Shown: positions 1 through 9,900 of the stretch, in pieces | How positions within the stretch are numbered: position 1 is the stretch's first letter | Layout: every line of letters starts with the position of its first letter | Origin: Serratia liquefaciens ATCC 27592 | GTDB taxonomy: Bacteria > Pseudomonadota > Gammaproteobacteria > Enterobacterales > Enterobacteriaceae | Direction of reading: 5' to 3' | Length of the DNA stretch: 64,000 nucleotides | NCBI RefSeq assembly: GCF_000422085.1 | Contig: NC_021741.1 | Coordinates: 3,844,001-3,908,000 of the forward strand | The notes under the pieces: generated by a model | Database searches by the model: none | Told to the model about the DNA's origin: nothing | Seen by the model: the letters and a program-made list of their open reading frames with translations, nothing else | Position numbers and translations under genes: made by a program

Positions 1-1
1 C

Positions 2-1186
2 AGGCAAGCGCTGCATCTGCAGGTCGACGGGCTGGAAGCCGTACTTGAAGCTATGGCGCAGCCGGAAGTCGCTATCGTTTCACTGACCATCAGCGAGAAA
101 GGCTACTGTTATCATCCCGCCAGTGGCCAGTTGCTGGCTGAACATCCGGACATTCAGCATGATATTGCCCACCCGCAGCGGCCAAAGTCGGCCCCCGGTT
201 TGCTGCTGGCGGCGCTGCGGCTACGTCGTGAGCGTGGGCTGCCGGCATTCGCCGTGATGTCCTGCGACAACATGCCGGCCAATGGCCAGGTGACCCGCAA
301 CCTGCTCTGCCAACTGGCGCAGCGACAGGATGCGGAACTGGCGGCGTGGGTTCAACAGCATGTCGCCTTCCCCTCCACCATGGTCGACCGCATTGTTCCG
401 GCGATGACGACGGAAACGCTGCGGCAGATTGAAGGTTTACTGGGTGGTATCGTCGATCCGGTCGCTGTCGCCTGCGAGCCCTTCAGCCAATGGGTAATAG
501 AAGATAACTTCCCACAGGGGCGTCCGGCGTGGGAAAAGGTCGGCGTCGAACTGGTCCACGACGTGCTGCCTTATGAAGAAATGAAGCTGCGGATGCTCAA
601 CGGCAGCCACTCTTTTCTGGCTTATCTGGGCTATTTGGCCGGCTATGCGCATATCAGCGACTGCATGCAGGATGCGCATTTTGTGCGTGCGGCGCGCCAT
701 CTGATGTTGGCGGAACAGGTGCCGACGCTGCAAGTCAGCGGTGTGGATCTGACGCAGTACGCCGAATCGCTGTTGGCTCGCTATCGCAATGGTGCGCTGA
801 AACACCGCACCGGACAAATCGCCATGGACGGCACGCAAAAACTGCCACAGCGTTTGCTGGACGCCATCCGCTGGCACCTGGTACAGGGCAGCGATTTTAG
901 CTGCCTGGCTTTAGGGGTTGCCGCCTGGATGCGTTACGTCGGCGGCCAGGACGAACAGGGTCAGATTATCGAAATCAACGATCCCCTGCGTGAACGTCTT
1001 GCCGAACGGGTCGGCAACAGCCGCGAAGGCGCCGAACGGGTATTGGCGCTGCTGCAGCTTGAAACGGTGTTTGGGCGCGATCTGCCGGACAGCTTACGGT
1101 TCGTCAAGGCGGTGACCGATGCCTACCTTACGCTGCTGGCGCAGGGGGCTCGAGCCACCGTTGCCGCGCTGCCCGTCACGGAATAA
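2..1186 (+). CDS. Mannitol dehydrogenase family oxidoreductase, 5' end outside the window
   Basis: This NAD-dependent polyol or aldonate dehydrogenase of the long-chain mannitol dehydrogenase family (mannitol 2-dehydrogenase, arabinitol dehydrogenase and fructuronate reductase relatives) is cut by the window start. The frame is open from base 2, so the ATG at 53 is internal. The visible part covers the end of the Rossmann domain and the whole C-terminal helical domain. The stretch [10 protein letters not shown] near base 580 supplies the Lys, Asn and His that form the catalytic triad in this family (K-x4-N-x2-H). Full members have about 480-490 residues, so roughly 90 are missing. The following GntR regulator may control it. 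The exact substrate cannot be read from the sequence. Confidence 0.88.
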   Translation, partial: RQALHLQVDGLEAVLEAMAQPEVAIVSLTISEKGYCYHPASGQLLAEHPDIQHDIAHPQRPKSAPGLLLAALRLRRERGLPAFAVMSCDNMPANGQVTRNLLCQLAQRQDAELAAWVQQHVAFPSTMVDRIVPAMTTETLRQIEGLLGGIVDPVAVACEPFSQWVIEDNFPQGRPAWEKVGVELVHDVLPYEEMKLRMLNGSHSFLAYLGYLAGYAHISDCMQDAHFVRAARHLMLAEQVPTLQVSGVDLTQYAESLLARYRNGALKHRTGQIAMDGTQKLPQRLLDAIRWHLVQGSDFSCLALGVAAWMRYVGGQDEQGQIIEINDPLRERLAERVGNSREGAERVLALLQLETVFGRDLPDSLRFVKAVTDAYLTLLAQGARATVAALPVTE

Positions 1187-1251
1187 CGATACTGGCAGAC
1201 CTCCCGCATGTCCCTCCTGCCGACGGAGAGCATCGCTGAGTTATCCTATTT

Positions 1252-1275
1252 GGCGGGTGGATTAATCCGCCCGCC
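1252..1275. promoter_or_regulatory. Near-perfect inverted repeat between dehydrogenase and GntR regulator
   Basis: Arms GGCGGGTGGAT and ATCCGCCCGCC are separated by two bases, with a single G:T wobble. No T-run follows on the plus strand, so this is a poor intrinsic terminator. It could instead be an operator for the regulator that starts 62 bases downstream. Which role applies is undecided. Confidence 0.3.
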
Positions 1276-1337
1276 ATCAAAGAATAATCTGCTAGTATGG
1301 TGGCACCCGAATCTCAGCCAGATTACCGATCTTCACC

Positions 1338-2024
1338 ATGTCTGAAACCTACAGCCTTACCAACAACCTCCCGGTCAATCAGCAAATCTATCGGTTCCTG
1401 CGTAAGGATATCGTCGATTGCACCATTCCCCCCGGCACCTTGTTGTCTGAGAAAGAGATCTCCACCCGCTTTTGCGTTTCACGTCAGCCGGTGCGCGAGG
1501 CCTTTATCAAGCTGGCGGAAGCGGGACTGGTGCAGATCCTGCCACAGCGCGGTACTTTCGTGATGAAGATTTCCGCCAAGCGGGTAGCCGACGGGCGCTT
1601 TATTCGTCAGGCAGTGGAATGCGCGATTGTTCGTCGTGTCGCAGAACGGATCACGGCGGAGCAGCTGATGACGCTGGAGCATAATTTGCATCGCCAGACG
1701 TTGGCGGCGCAAAATCGGCAAACCCGTGAGTTTTTGGCTCTGGACGACGAGTTCCACCAGTTGCTAACCCAGTTTGCCGACTGCCCGCTGGCCTGGGAAA
1801 CCATCGAAACCATCAAGGCCACCATGGATCGGGTGCGCTTTCTCAGCCTGAGCGAGGTTTCGCCGCCGGAAAGCCTGATCCAACAGCATTACCGCATTTT
1901 TGAAGCGCTGAAAGCACAGGATGCCGACGCCGCCGAGCGCGCCATTCATGAACACCTGCAAGAGATGATTTACTCCATTACCCCTATCTCTATGCAAAAT
2001 ACCGAGTGGTTTGAAGTCGAATAA
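1338..2024 (+). CDS. GntR family transcriptional regulator, FadR/FCD subfamily
   Basis: The 228-residue protein has an N-terminal winged helix-turn-helix (about residues 12-78, with the recognition stretch [14 protein letters not shown] and the wing QRGTFV typical of GntR proteins). An all-helical FCD effector domain follows (about 85-215), which in this family often binds a metal and a small organic acid. The acidic and histidine residues in DDEFHQLL and [10 protein letters not shown] sit where FCD metal ligands lie. It lies just downstream of a polyol or uronate type dehydrogenase in the same direction, so a sugar-acid or polyol effector is a reasonable guess. No operator was established. 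Confidence 0.85.
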   Translation: MSETYSLTNNLPVNQQIYRFLRKDIVDCTIPPGTLLSEKEISTRFCVSRQPVREAFIKLAEAGLVQILPQRGTFVMKISAKRVADGRFIRQAVECAIVRRVAERITAEQLMTLEHNLHRQTLAAQNRQTREFLALDDEFHQLLTQFADCPLAWETIETIKATMDRVRFLSLSEVSPPESLIQQHYRIFEALKAQDADAAERAIHEHLQEMIYSITPISMQNTEWFEVE

Positions 2025-2229
2025 TCAGCCACAAATCTTCCGTGGGGCGATCGTCCCCACGTATTTGGCCACGCAAATGGCAATTCCTCTCAATCGCATC
2101 TATTGTTTCTCCTTGCCGTCAGGATTTCATTACTATCGTTCTATCAGCTTCAATCACCGCTTTTTGCTACGCCGGTGGTCAGATACCTTAGGTTGCCGGT
2201 GTATGAAGAAGCTAAATCGGGAGTTAATC

Positions 2230-3279
2230 ATGACTGATATTGCACAGTTGTTAGGAAAGGAAGCGGAAGACCTGTTGCAACACCGCTGTACTACCATCCC
2301 TGCTGAAAATCTCTACCTGCCGGGCGCCGACTTTGTTGACCGGATAATGATCGATAACAACCGCCCCAACACCGTGTTGCGTTCAATGCAAAGCCTGCTT
2401 AACCATGGCCGCCTGGCCGGCACCGGCTACCTGTCTATTCTGCCGGTCGATCAGGGCATTGAGCATTCTGCCGGCGCGTCTTTCGCCGCTAACCCGCTGT
2501 ATTTTGATCCGAAAAATATCGTCGAACTGGCCATTGAGGCCGGTTGTAACTGCGTCGCCTCCACTTATGGCGTGCTGGCGTCAGTCTCGCGCCGCTACGC
2601 GCACAAAATTCCGTTCCTGGTCAAACTGAACCATAACGAAACCCTGAGCTACCCGACCCAATACGACCAGACGCTGTACGCCAGCGTCGAGCAAGCGTTC
2701 AACATGGGCGCGGTTGCGGTCGGCGCCACCATTTACTTTGGTTCCGAGCAGTCACGCCGCCAGATTGAAGAAATTTCCAGTGCCTTCGAGCGCGCGCACG
2801 AGCTGGGTATGGTCACCGTGCTGTGGGCCTATCTGCGCAACCCGGCGTTCAACAAAGATGGCGTGGACTATCATTCCAGTGCCGATCTCACCGGCCAGGC
2901 CAACCACATTGCCGCCACCATCGGCGCCGATATCGTTAAGCAAAAAATGGCGGAAAACAACGGCGGCTACCGCGCGGTGAAATTCGGTTATACCGATGAC
3001 CGCGTTTACAGCAAGCTGACTACCGACCACCCGATCGATTTGGTGCGTTACCAACTGGCCAACTGCTATATGGGCCGCGCCGGGTTGATTAACTCCGGCG
3101 GTGCCGCTGGTGAGAATGACCTGCAGGAGTCGGTTCGCACCGCGGTCATCAACAAACGCGCGGGCGGCATGGGCCTGATTCTGGGGCGCAAGGCGTTCAA
3201 GAAATCGATGAAAGAAGGCGTGGCGTTGATCAATGCCGTTCAGGACACCTACCTGGACAAGAAAGTCACCATCGCCTGA
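2230..3279 (+). CDS. fbaB: Class I fructose-bisphosphate aldolase (DhnA type)
   Basis: It cleaves fructose-1,6-bisphosphate to dihydroxyacetone phosphate and glyceraldehyde-3-phosphate through a Schiff base, without metal. The ATG at 2230, preceded by GGGAG, gives 350 residues, matching E. coli FbaB. An upstream in-frame extension to 2011 has no family-like sequence and overlaps the preceding gene, so it is rejected. The Schiff-base lysine is expected at about residue 237 in the stretch ADIVKQKM. It has its own terminator and precedes the sorbitol operon, whose product fructose-6-phosphate reaches this enzyme after phosphofructokinase, so the neighbourhood is metabolically coherent. Confidence 0.95.
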   Translation: MTDIAQLLGKEAEDLLQHRCTTIPAENLYLPGADFVDRIMIDNNRPNTVLRSMQSLLNHGRLAGTGYLSILPVDQGIEHSAGASFAANPLYFDPKNIVELAIEAGCNCVASTYGVLASVSRRYAHKIPFLVKLNHNETLSYPTQYDQTLYASVEQAFNMGAVAVGATIYFGSEQSRRQIEEISSAFERAHELGMVTVLWAYLRNPAFNKDGVDYHSSADLTGQANHIAATIGADIVKQKMAENNGGYRAVKFGYTDDRVYSKLTTDHPIDLVRYQLANCYMGRAGLINSGGAAGENDLQESVRTAVINKRAGGMGLILGRKAFKKSMKEGVALINAVQDTYLDKKVTIA

Positions 3280-3307
3280 TCCCAAGCCACACCCAGTTCG
3301 TTTCTCC

Positions 3308-3330
3308 AGCCCGGTTCGCCGGGCTTTTTT
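3308..3330 (+). terminator. Rho-independent terminator of fbaB
   Basis: The stem AGCCCGG (3308-3314) pairs with CCGGGCT (3319-3325) around a stable TTCG tetraloop, followed by a run of T. It lies 28 bases after the fbaB stop codon. Confidence 0.9.
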
Positions 3331-3544
3331 GTCGCGTTTTTCTGCCGATCCCCGCTCCCCTTTTCTGTTCCCCCCGCCGCTTAATTTTATTTTTCTTTCA
3401 TTATTAACTTTCACAATAAAATATTTATCTTTCGAATTGTGATCTATTTAAAACAAATGAATCCATAAAGTGATTAGTGTAAGGCCCATGGCGACAGAGC
3501 CGCCGTTCGCTCCAGGCCATACCTTCCATCACAGGAGAATAATA
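3331..3544 (+). promoter_or_regulatory. AT-rich control region of the sorbitol operon
   Basis: About 210 bases without a gene hold the srl promoter. TCACAAT (3411-3417) and ATTGTGA (3436-3442) form an inverted repeat with 18 bases between the arms. The second arm reads on as TTGTGATCTA, which matches one half of the CRP consensus, while the other CRP half is poor. CRP control of srl is known in E. coli; the repeat may also include the SrlR operator. No experiment-grade assignment is possible from sequence alone. Confidence 0.45.
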
Positions 3545-4093
3545 ATGATTGAGCTAATCACCCACGGAGCCGAATGGTTTATCGGCCTGTTTCAGAAAGG
3601 CGGTGAAGTGTTTGTCGGCATGGTGACGGGCATTTTACCTTTGTTAATCAGCCTGTTGGTCATTATGAACGCGCTGATCAAATTTGTAGGCCAGGAACGT
3701 ATCGAACGCTTGGCGCAGCGCTGTGCGGGAAACCCGGTTTCTCGTTATCTGCTGCTGCCGCTGATCGGCACCTTTGTTTTTTGCAACCCGATGACCCTCA
3801 GCCTCGGGCGCTTTATGCCCGAGAAATATAAACCCAGCTACTACGCGGCAGCGTCCTACAGTTGCCACTCGATGAACGGTCTGTTCCCACATATCAACCC
3901 CGGCGAACTCTTCGTTTATCTCGGCATTGCCAGCGGGTTGACCACCCTCGGCCTGCCACTGGGGCCGCTGGCGGTGAGCTATTTTCTGGTCGGGCTGTTC
4001 ACCAACTTTTTCCGCGGCTGGATCACCGATCTCACCACCAGCCTGTTCGAACGCAAGATGGGGATCCGCCTGGATCGCCAGGTGCAACTTTAA
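3545..4093 (+). CDS. srlA: PTS sorbitol (glucitol)-specific EIIC2 component
   Basis: This is a membrane subunit of the sorbitol phosphotransferase permease. The ATG at 3545 follows AGGAG and gives 182 residues, close to the 187 of E. coli SrlA; the longer frame from 3470 is rejected. The sequence shows hydrophobic segments near residues 20-45, 65-85 and 125-150, with the family stretch [22 protein letters not shown]. It is the first gene of srlAEBD-gutM-srlR-gutQ, in the same order as E. coli. It works with SrlE and SrlB to bring sorbitol in as sorbitol-6-phosphate. Confidence 0.95.
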   Translation: MIELITHGAEWFIGLFQKGGEVFVGMVTGILPLLISLLVIMNALIKFVGQERIERLAQRCAGNPVSRYLLLPLIGTFVFCNPMTLSLGRFMPEKYKPSYYAAASYSCHSMNGLFPHINPGELFVYLGIASGLTTLGLPLGPLAVSYFLVGLFTNFFRGWITDLTTSLFERKMGIRLDRQVQL

Positions 4094-4108
4094 TTCGTGG
4101 AGTGCAGC

Positions 4109-5086
4109 ATGAGTGCTTATATCCGTATTGAGAAAGGCGCCAGCGGCTGGGGTGGCCCATTAACGTTGCCGATCGAACCTGGCAAAAAAGTGGTGTACAT
4201 CACTGCCGGTACCCGCCCATCGATCGTCGACCGGATTAGCGAACTGACCGGCTGGCCTGCCGTCGATGGCTTTAAAGAAGGCGAACCGCCGGCAGACGAA
4301 ATTGGCGTCATGGTGATCGACTGCGGCGGTACCCTGCGCTGCGGCCTGTACCCGAAGCGCCGTATTCCGACGGTCAACATTCACGCTACCGGCCAATCCG
4401 GCCCGTTGGCGAAGTTTATCCTCGAGGATATTTACGTCTCCGGCGTGCGTGATAGCAACATCAGCCGGGTGGAAGCGGCTACCGATCAGATCCCGACAGC
4501 CACGTCGCAACCCAAGGGACGGGATTACGACACCAGCAAAAAAATCACCGAGCAGAGCGACGGCCTGTTGGCCAAAGTGGGTATGGGCATGGGATCGGTG
4601 GTGGCGGTGTTCTTCCAGGCCGGGCGCGACACCATCGACACGGTGCTGAAGACCATACTGCCGTTTATGGCGTTCGTCTCGGCGCTGATCGGCATCATCA
4701 TGGCTTCCGGCCTGGGGGATTTTATCGCCCATGGCCTGACGCCATTGGCCAACAGCCCGATTGGGTTGGTGACGCTGGCGCTGATCTGCTCCTTCCCACT
4801 GCTGTCGCCGTTCCTCGGCCCTGGCGCGGTGATCGCTCAGGTGATCGGCGTGCTGGTCGGGGTGCAGATAGGCCTCGGCCATATTCCGCCGCAGCTGGCG
4901 CTGCCCGCGCTGTTCGCGATTAACGCGCAGGCCGCCTGTGACTTTATTCCCGTCGGCCTGTCGCTGGCGGAGGCCAAGCAGGACACGGTTAGGGTCGGCG
5001 TTCCTTCGGTATTGGTCGGACGTTTCCTGACCGGCGCACCGACGGTGCTGATCGCCTGGGCCGCATCCGCCTTCATCTACCAATAA
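4109..5086 (+). CDS. srlE: PTS sorbitol-specific EIIBC1 component
   Basis: The ATG at 4109 follows TGGAG at 4098 and gives 325 residues (about 319 in E. coli); the in-frame GTG at 4097 would consume that ribosome site. The N-terminal cytoplasmic EIIB domain contains DCGGTLRCG, whose first Cys (residue 72) is the expected phosphorylated residue. The C-terminal half (about 165-325) has several membrane spans and is the EIIC1 part. It lies 15 bases after srlA. Phosphate passes from SrlB to this Cys and then to the sugar. Confidence 0.95.
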   Translation: MSAYIRIEKGASGWGGPLTLPIEPGKKVVYITAGTRPSIVDRISELTGWPAVDGFKEGEPPADEIGVMVIDCGGTLRCGLYPKRRIPTVNIHATGQSGPLAKFILEDIYVSGVRDSNISRVEAATDQIPTATSQPKGRDYDTSKKITEQSDGLLAKVGMGMGSVVAVFFQAGRDTIDTVLKTILPFMAFVSALIGIIMASGLGDFIAHGLTPLANSPIGLVTLALICSFPLLSPFLGPGAVIAQVIGVLVGVQIGLGHIPPQLALPALFAINAQAACDFIPVGLSLAEAKQDTVRVGVPSVLVGRFLTGAPTVLIAWAASAFIYQ

Positions 5087-5108
5087 CTTCGTTTGCCAGG
5101 GAGCCGTT

Positions 5109-5471
5109 ATGAATACCATTTTCCAGACCATCATCACCCAGATTGGCGACTGCGCCCGCGAGGCGCTGCAAGATGACATGTTGATCACCTTCCGTGAAGG
5201 CGCACCGGCAGACATCGAAGAATTCTGTTTCATCCACCAGCACGGCAACACTTCCGGTGAATTGCAGGCCGGGGGGTGGATGGAGCTGGCAGAGCAACGT
5301 TATCCAATCACCGCCGTCGGTGACGTCGCCACTCAAAACCTGCGTGAATTGGGTCACCTCACCGTACGTTTCGACGGAGAGCCGCAGGCCGAATTCCCCG
5401 GTTCGATCCACGTATCCGGCACCACGCCGGCGGATATCCCACTGGGCAGCACGCTGAAATTTATCGCATAA
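5109..5471 (+). CDS. srlB: PTS sorbitol-specific EIIA component
   Basis: The 120-residue soluble EIIA protein of the glucitol PTS (E. coli 123) receives phosphate from HPr and passes it to the EIIB domain of SrlE. The expected phospho-histidine is His43 in the stretch FCFIHQHGN. A Shine-Dalgarno-like GGGAG lies just ahead of the ATG. It is 22 bases after srlE and 10 bases before srlD, inside one transcription unit. Confidence 0.95.
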   Translation: MNTIFQTIITQIGDCAREALQDDMLITFREGAPADIEEFCFIHQHGNTSGELQAGGWMELAEQRYPITAVGDVATQNLRELGHLTVRFDGEPQAEFPGSIHVSGTTPADIPLGSTLKFIA

Positions 5472-5481
5472 GGAGTAAACC

Positions 5482-6261
5482 ATGTCTGAAGTAGCTGTAG
5501 TGATTGGCGGTGGCCAAACGTTGGGTGCATTTCTGTGCCAGGGTCTGGCGCAGGCGGGCTATCGCGTGGCGGTCGCCGATTTAAACGCGGATAACGCCCG
5601 GCAGGTAGCACAACAGATTAACGACCAATACGGCGCGGGCAGCGCGCGTGGTTTCCAGGCCGACGCCACCGACGAACAAAGCGTGATTGCGCTGGCGGCA
5701 GCGGTTGACGATGAATTCGGCCCGGCCAACCTGCTGGTGTACAGCGCCGGTATCGCCAAGGCGGCACCGATCACCGATTTCCCGCTGGGGGATTTCGACC
5801 GCTCGCTGCAGGTCAATCTGGTGGGCTATTTTCTCTGTGCCCGCGAGTTTTCTCGCCTGATGATCCGCGACGGCATTGCCGGACGTATCATTCAGATCAA
5901 CTCTAAATCCGGCAAGGTCGGCAGCAAGCACAACTCGGGCTACAGCGCCGCCAAGTTCGGCGGCGTGGGGCTGACACAGTCGTTGGCGCTCGATCTGGCG
6001 GAATACGGCATTACCGTGCATTCCTTGATGCTGGGCAACCTGTTGAAGTCGCCGATGTTCCAGTCGCTGCTGCCGCAGTACGCACAAAAACTGGGGATCG
6101 CGCCGGATCAGGTTGAAAAGTATTACACCGACAAGGTGCCGCTGAAACGCGGATGTGACTATCAGGACGTGCTCAATACCCTGCTGTTTTACGCCAGCGA
6201 TAAGGCTTCTTACTGCACCGGCCAGTCGATCAACATTACCGGCGGTCAGGTGATGTTCTGA
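5482..6261 (+). CDS. srlD: Sorbitol-6-phosphate 2-dehydrogenase
   Basis: This short-chain dehydrogenase (259 residues, the usual length) oxidises sorbitol-6-phosphate to fructose-6-phosphate with NAD. The glycine-rich dinucleotide motif GGGQTLG starts near residue 9. The catalytic Ser lies in INSKSGKVG, and the Tyr and Lys in GYSAAKFGG near residues 153-157. It is preceded by AAGGAG and follows srlB by 10 bases. It connects PTS uptake to glycolysis. Confidence 0.95.
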   Translation: MSEVAVVIGGGQTLGAFLCQGLAQAGYRVAVADLNADNARQVAQQINDQYGAGSARGFQADATDEQSVIALAAAVDDEFGPANLLVYSAGIAKAAPITDFPLGDFDRSLQVNLVGYFLCAREFSRLMIRDGIAGRIIQINSKSGKVGSKHNSGYSAAKFGGVGLTQSLALDLAEYGITVHSLMLGNLLKSPMFQSLLPQYAQKLGIAPDQVEKYYTDKVPLKRGCDYQDVLNTLLFYASDKASYCTGQSINITGGQVMF

Positions 6262-6273
6262 TCTTGTCAACGC

Positions 6274-6295
6274 TCCCTCTCCTTCGGGAGAGGGA
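6274..6295 (+). promoter_or_regulatory. Intra-operon TTCG hairpin between srlD and gutM
   Basis: TCCCTCTCC pairs with GGAGAGGGA around TTCG (9 base pairs). A-rich sequence rather than a T-run follows, so it is unlikely to stop transcription efficiently. Its place between the enzyme genes and the regulator genes suggests it protects the srlAEBD message from 3' decay, or lowers expression of gutM-srlR-gutQ. Confidence 0.65.
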
Positions 6296-6313
6296 AAACA
6301 AACAGGAGGCTAT

Positions 6314-6670
6314 ATGACTCAGGCATTGATCACCTTCGCAGTTATGGCCTGGCTACTGCAAATCGCCCTCGGCTGGTGGCAGATCCAACGTTTCAACCGT
6401 GCCTTCGACGGCCTGTGCCGACTGGGTGCCGTCGGTGTCGGGCGTTCCGGCGGGCGCTTTCAACCCCGGGTGGTGCTGGCGCTGGCCTTTGATTCCGAGC
6501 GGCGGGTTTGCGGCAGCATGTTAATGCGCGGCCTGACCATTTTTGCCCAACCGAAACCTATCGCCCGGCTGCACGGCCTGCATCAGCGCGATCTTCGCCC
6601 GGATGTGATCTTCCCCGAGGATCCCGCATGCCAGACTGCACTATCGTTAGCGATTGCCCCTAAATCATGA
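6314..6670 (+). CDS. gutM: Sorbitol operon activator GutM
   Basis: The 118-residue protein matches GutM/SrlM, the positive regulator of the sorbitol operon, in size, position and sequence: an N-terminal hydrophobic helix ending in QIALGWWQIQRFNRAF, then a basic segment with VGVGRSGGRF. The start at 6314 has AGGAGG nine bases upstream. How GutM acts is poorly known; the hydrophobic N-terminus suggests membrane association. It shares the operon with the repressor SrlR. Confidence 0.92.
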   Translation: MTQALITFAVMAWLLQIALGWWQIQRFNRAFDGLCRLGAVGVGRSGGRFQPRVVLALAFDSERRVCGSMLMRGLTIFAQPKPIARLHGLHQRDLRPDVIFPEDPACQTALSLAIAPKS

Positions 6671-6753
6671 TATTTTCACATTAAAAGACATTACCTTTCA
6701 TATTGAATTGTTAGCCGAAGGGAAATGCGCAACTCTTGTGAACAGGACGGGCT

Positions 6754-7527
6754 ATGAAACCAAAGCAGCGGCAGGCCGCTATCCTTGAATATCTGCAGCG
6801 GCATGGCAAAACGGCAGTGGATGCCCTGGCAGCGCACTTTGCCACCACCGGCACCACCATCCGCAAGGATCTCACCCTGCTGGAAGAGGAAGGTGAAGTG
6901 ATCCGCACTTATGGCGGCGTGGTGCTCAGCCGCGACGATGGCGATCAGCCTATCGACCGCAAAACCCATATCAATACCGAAAAGAAACGCCAGATCGCCT
7001 ATGCCGCCATCGGGCTTATCAACGACGGCGACTCGCTGATTTTCGACGCCGGCAGCACCGTGCTGCAAATGGTGCCGCATCTGGCGCAGTTCAATAACAT
7101 CACGGTCATGACCAATAGCCTGCACATCGTCAATGCGCTGGTGGAGCTGGATAACGACCAAACCATCCTGATGCCCGGCGGCACCTATCGCAAAAAGTCG
7201 GCGTCCTTTCACGGCAGCCTGGCGGAATCGGCTTTCCAGCAGTTCAGCTTCGACAAACTGTTTATCGGGGCGGACGGCGTGGACCTTAATGCCGGTGTCA
7301 CCACCTTTAACGAAGTGCACAACGTCAGCAAGGCGATGTGCGAAGCCGCCAGCCGCATTATCCTGCTGGTGGACTCGTCAAAGTTCGGCCGCAAAAGCCC
7401 GAACGTGGTCTGCGACCTGAGCGCCGTGGATACCCTGATCACCGATAAAAACATCAATCCGGATTACCTCGCCGCATTGCAGGCGAAAGGGATCAATATC
7501 ATTCTGGTAGGAGATTTTGATGAGTAA
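6754..7527 (+). CDS. srlR: DeoR family repressor of the sorbitol operon
   Basis: The 257-residue protein has an N-terminal DeoR helix-turn-helix (about residues 6-58, recognition stretch [20 protein letters not shown]). The C-terminal DeoR sensor domain contains the D-x-G-S-T phosphosugar-binding motif in [10 protein letters not shown]. SrlR represses srl until sugar phosphate is present. Its last codons overlap the start of gutQ by eight bases, which implies translational coupling. Confidence 0.94.
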   Translation: MKPKQRQAAILEYLQRHGKTAVDALAAHFATTGTTIRKDLTLLEEEGEVIRTYGGVVLSRDDGDQPIDRKTHINTEKKRQIAYAAIGLINDGDSLIFDAGSTVLQMVPHLAQFNNITVMTNSLHIVNALVELDNDQTILMPGGTYRKKSASFHGSLAESAFQQFSFDKLFIGADGVDLNAGVTTFNEVHNVSKAMCEAASRIILLVDSSKFGRKSPNVVCDLSAVDTLITDKNINPDYLAALQAKGINIILVGDFDE

Positions 7528-8491
7528 CGCCGCTGCCCTGCTGGCCTTTGCCCGCGAAACGCTGGAAATTGAGCTGACTGAAGCACAACGCCTGCTGGCG
7601 CGACTGGACGATAATTTCGTCTGCGCCTGCGAACTGCTGCTGAACTGCCGGGGCAAGGCGGTGATTTCCGGCATCGGCAAGTCCGGCCACATCGGTAAAA
7701 AAATTGCCGCCTCGCTGGCCAGTACCGGCACTCCGTCGTTCTTCGTGCACCCGGCAGAAGCACTGCATGGCGATCTCGGCATGATTGGCGCCGACGACGT
7801 GGTGGTGTTTATCTCTTATTCCGGCCGCGCCAAAGAGCTGGATTTAATCCTGCCGTTGCTGGCGGAAAATAACATCCCGGTGATTGCCATCACCGGCGGC
7901 AAAGAGTCACCTCTGGCGTTGGCTGCGGCCTGCATGCTGGACATCAGCGTCGAACGCGAGGCTTGCCCGATGGGTTTGGCGCCGACCTCCAGCGCGGTCA
8001 ATACGCTGATGATGGGCGACGCATTGGCAATGGCTTTAATGCGCCAGCGCGGTTTCAACGCCGAAGACTTTGCCCGTTCACATCCGGGCGGCAGCCTGGG
8101 TGCGCGCTTGCTCAACCGGGTGCATCATCTGATGCGCACCGGCGATCGTCTGCCGAAAGTCAGTGAAAGCGCCAACGTGATGGAAGCCATGCTCGAACTG
8201 AGCCGCACCGGGCTGGGGTTAGTCGCGGTGTGCGATGCACAGCAGAAAGTGGTGGGGGTATTTACCGATGGCGACCTGCGCCGCTGGCTGGTAAAAGGCA
8301 ATAGCCTGCAGGATGCGTTGAGCCCGGCCATTACCCGCCCTGGCTATCGCTTGCCGGAGCAGTGGCGCGCAGGGGAAGCCCTGGAAGCTTTGCATGAACA
8401 GCATATCAGTGCCGCACCGGTGGTCAATCTGGACGGCGTGCTGGTCGGCGCGATCAACCTGCACGACTTGCATCAGGCCGGGATCGGCTAA
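7520..8491 (+). CDS. gutQ: Arabinose-5-phosphate isomerase GutQ
   Basis: It interconverts ribulose-5-phosphate and arabinose-5-phosphate. The ATG at 7520 (323 residues; E. coli 321) is preferred over TTG at 7517 because it follows GGTAGGAG at a good distance. An N-terminal SIS sugar-isomerase domain (about 35-185; [13 protein letters not shown] and the SYSGRAKE loop) is followed by two CBS domains (about 205-320). It is last in the srl operon, as in E. coli, where it is a second copy of the KdsD activity and can supply the precursor of Kdo. Confidence 0.94.
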   Translation: MSNAAALLAFARETLEIELTEAQRLLARLDDNFVCACELLLNCRGKAVISGIGKSGHIGKKIAASLASTGTPSFFVHPAEALHGDLGMIGADDVVVFISYSGRAKELDLILPLLAENNIPVIAITGGKESPLALAAACMLDISVEREACPMGLAPTSSAVNTLMMGDALAMALMRQRGFNAEDFARSHPGGSLGARLLNRVHHLMRTGDRLPKVSESANVMEAMLELSRTGLGLVAVCDAQQKVVGVFTDGDLRRWLVKGNSLQDALSPAITRPGYRLPEQWRAGEALEALHEQHISAAPVVNLDGVLVGAINLHDLHQAGIG

Positions 8492-8503
8492 TTAAACTGA
8501 AGA

Positions 8504-8523
8504 AACCCGCAGCAATGCGGGTT
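8504..8523. terminator. Shared terminator between gutQ and the methyltransferase gene
   Basis: AACCCGC (8504-8510) pairs with GCGGGTT (8517-8523). The T-run is better in the minus direction (TTTCTT), but the site lies between two convergent genes and can serve both. Confidence 0.75.
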
Positions 8524-8548
8524 CCTCCTTGCCTATTCATCTCGGGTA

Positions 8549-9589
8549 TCAATTCGGTACAGCCTCGACGATCGACAAATAACAACCGGTATCGATAATC
8601 CGGTTCAGCTTCAGGTCGGCGCTGGCTAACAGCGCCTTCAGTTCTTCTTCGGTGCGCACCTGCCCACCGTCAAAACTGCCCATCAGAACCAAATCAAGCT
8701 CCCGGCAGCTGTCCCAGGCGGTGTTATTCGGCACTATTACAGGTTCAATAAGCAATAGCTTCGATTGCGGGTGCATCGCATTACGACAGGTGCGTAATAT
8801 GCAACTGGCCGGCTCATCGGCCCAGTCCATTACGATAAATTTCAACAGATAAAAGTCTGCCGTCGGACAAGCTTCAAAGAAACTGCCCGCGCAGGTTTCC
8901 CAACGCGAATCATCACCCAACTCACCAAGGCGGTTTCTTGGCAATACCTGCGGTTGGTCAAAAAGAATGCCTTTAACCGTCGGATTGGCGCGTAATACGC
9001 TCAGCAACAATCCGCCAAATCCCCCGGCGATATCTACCACCGTAGAATGCTCGGGGAATTTATAACTGCGCATCAAAATTTTATTTTCCAACGCCGACAT
9101 CGATGCCATGCCGATATGAAAATCATTTTCCGCGTCAGGAATATCCTCTTGCGACCAATAATCATAGAATGGCATGCCGAATATTTGTTTAAATACCGGT
9201 TCGCCGCGTAACGTTGCCGCCAATTTTCCCAACGGACGCCACATTGTTTCATCCGTCAGCATCATTACACCGCCGCGCAGTGAATCCGGCAAGTCTGAAC
9301 GTAAATATTGCGCTACCGGGTTAAGCGAGAAACGTCCGTCTTCGGACGCGGAAAAAATATTGCGCGATGCCAGAATACTCAAGACCCGATGCAGCATTCT
9401 GCTATTTACTTCCAGCTTCCTTGCCAGCTCCTGGGCCGTTTTGGGGCCGTCGATCAGATGATCGGCCACGCACAGCTCAGCCGCAGCCCGCAAGGCGGCC
9501 TGCACGGTGAATCCCATCGTTTGATCCAACAAATACAAAGAGGCTTTTTCATCTTCAGAAAGAGTGACGTGATTAGTTGCCATGATCAT
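8549..9589 (-). CDS. SAM-dependent methyltransferase, plant-type O-methyltransferase fold
   Basis: The 346-residue protein belongs to the family of acetylserotonin and hydroxyneurosporene O-methyltransferases: an N-terminal dimerisation/winged-helix domain (about 15-110) and a C-terminal Rossmann domain with SAM motif I at VVDIAGGFGG (about residue 187). The catalytic base is normally the His of a LHDWxDE motif; here the stretch reads VMDWADE, so Met stands in that place. It may therefore use another mechanism or do another reaction. It stands alone, next to a long AT-rich upstream stretch, which suggests horizontal gain. The substrate is unknown. Confidence 0.8.
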   Translation of the reverse strand: MIMATNHVTLSEDEKASLYLLDQTMGFTVQAALRAAAELCVADHLIDGPKTAQELARKLEVNSRMLHRVLSILASRNIFSASEDGRFSLNPVAQYLRSDLPDSLRGGVMMLTDETMWRPLGKLAATLRGEPVFKQIFGMPFYDYWSQEDIPDAENDFHIGMASMSALENKILMRSYKFPEHSTVVDIAGGFGGLLLSVLRANPTVKGILFDQPQVLPRNRLGELGDDSRWETCAGSFFEACPTADFYLLKFIVMDWADEPASCILRTCRNAMHPQSKLLLIEPVIVPNNTAWDSCRELDLVLMGSFDGGQVRTEEELKALLASADLKLNRIIDTGCYLSIVEAVPN

Positions 9590-9900
9590 AATGCTCCGTT
9601 TGGATATTTAACCCCAGACACCATTGCAAAATTAACAATGATTATTTATTTCAGGTGAAATAAATTCGCCAAACAAGATCATAGACACTAAATAAAATAA
9701 AACCATAAATCCAACAAGGTTATCAGGCAAAAATAACCATAAATCATGCAACCAATTAAATGACAAAGGAATATATATAACAGGAAAAACAAAATGATAA
9801 AGCATAGATACAATTAGATAATCAATTCATGATGAAGCAATATATTCCTAACTAGGATTTATTTTATATAAATTTCATTTCAATAATAGACACATACCTT
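9590..9900. other. AT-rich intergenic stretch upstream of the methyltransferase
   Basis: About 310 bases carry no convincing gene and are visibly much richer in A and T than the flanks, with many short A and T runs between 9640 and 9900. It must contain the promoter of the methyltransferase gene. Such composition is typical of DNA bound by H-NS and of recently acquired segments; that is inference. Confidence 0.6.

Noticed and set aside
2011..2229. N-terminal extension of fbaB by 73 codons
   Set aside because: It overlaps the GntR gene, has no family match, and the start at 2230 has a ribosome site and gives the standard length.
4160..5251. Antisense open frame of 363 codons across srlE
   Set aside because: Composition-driven frame opposite a clearly conserved gene, with no family resemblance.
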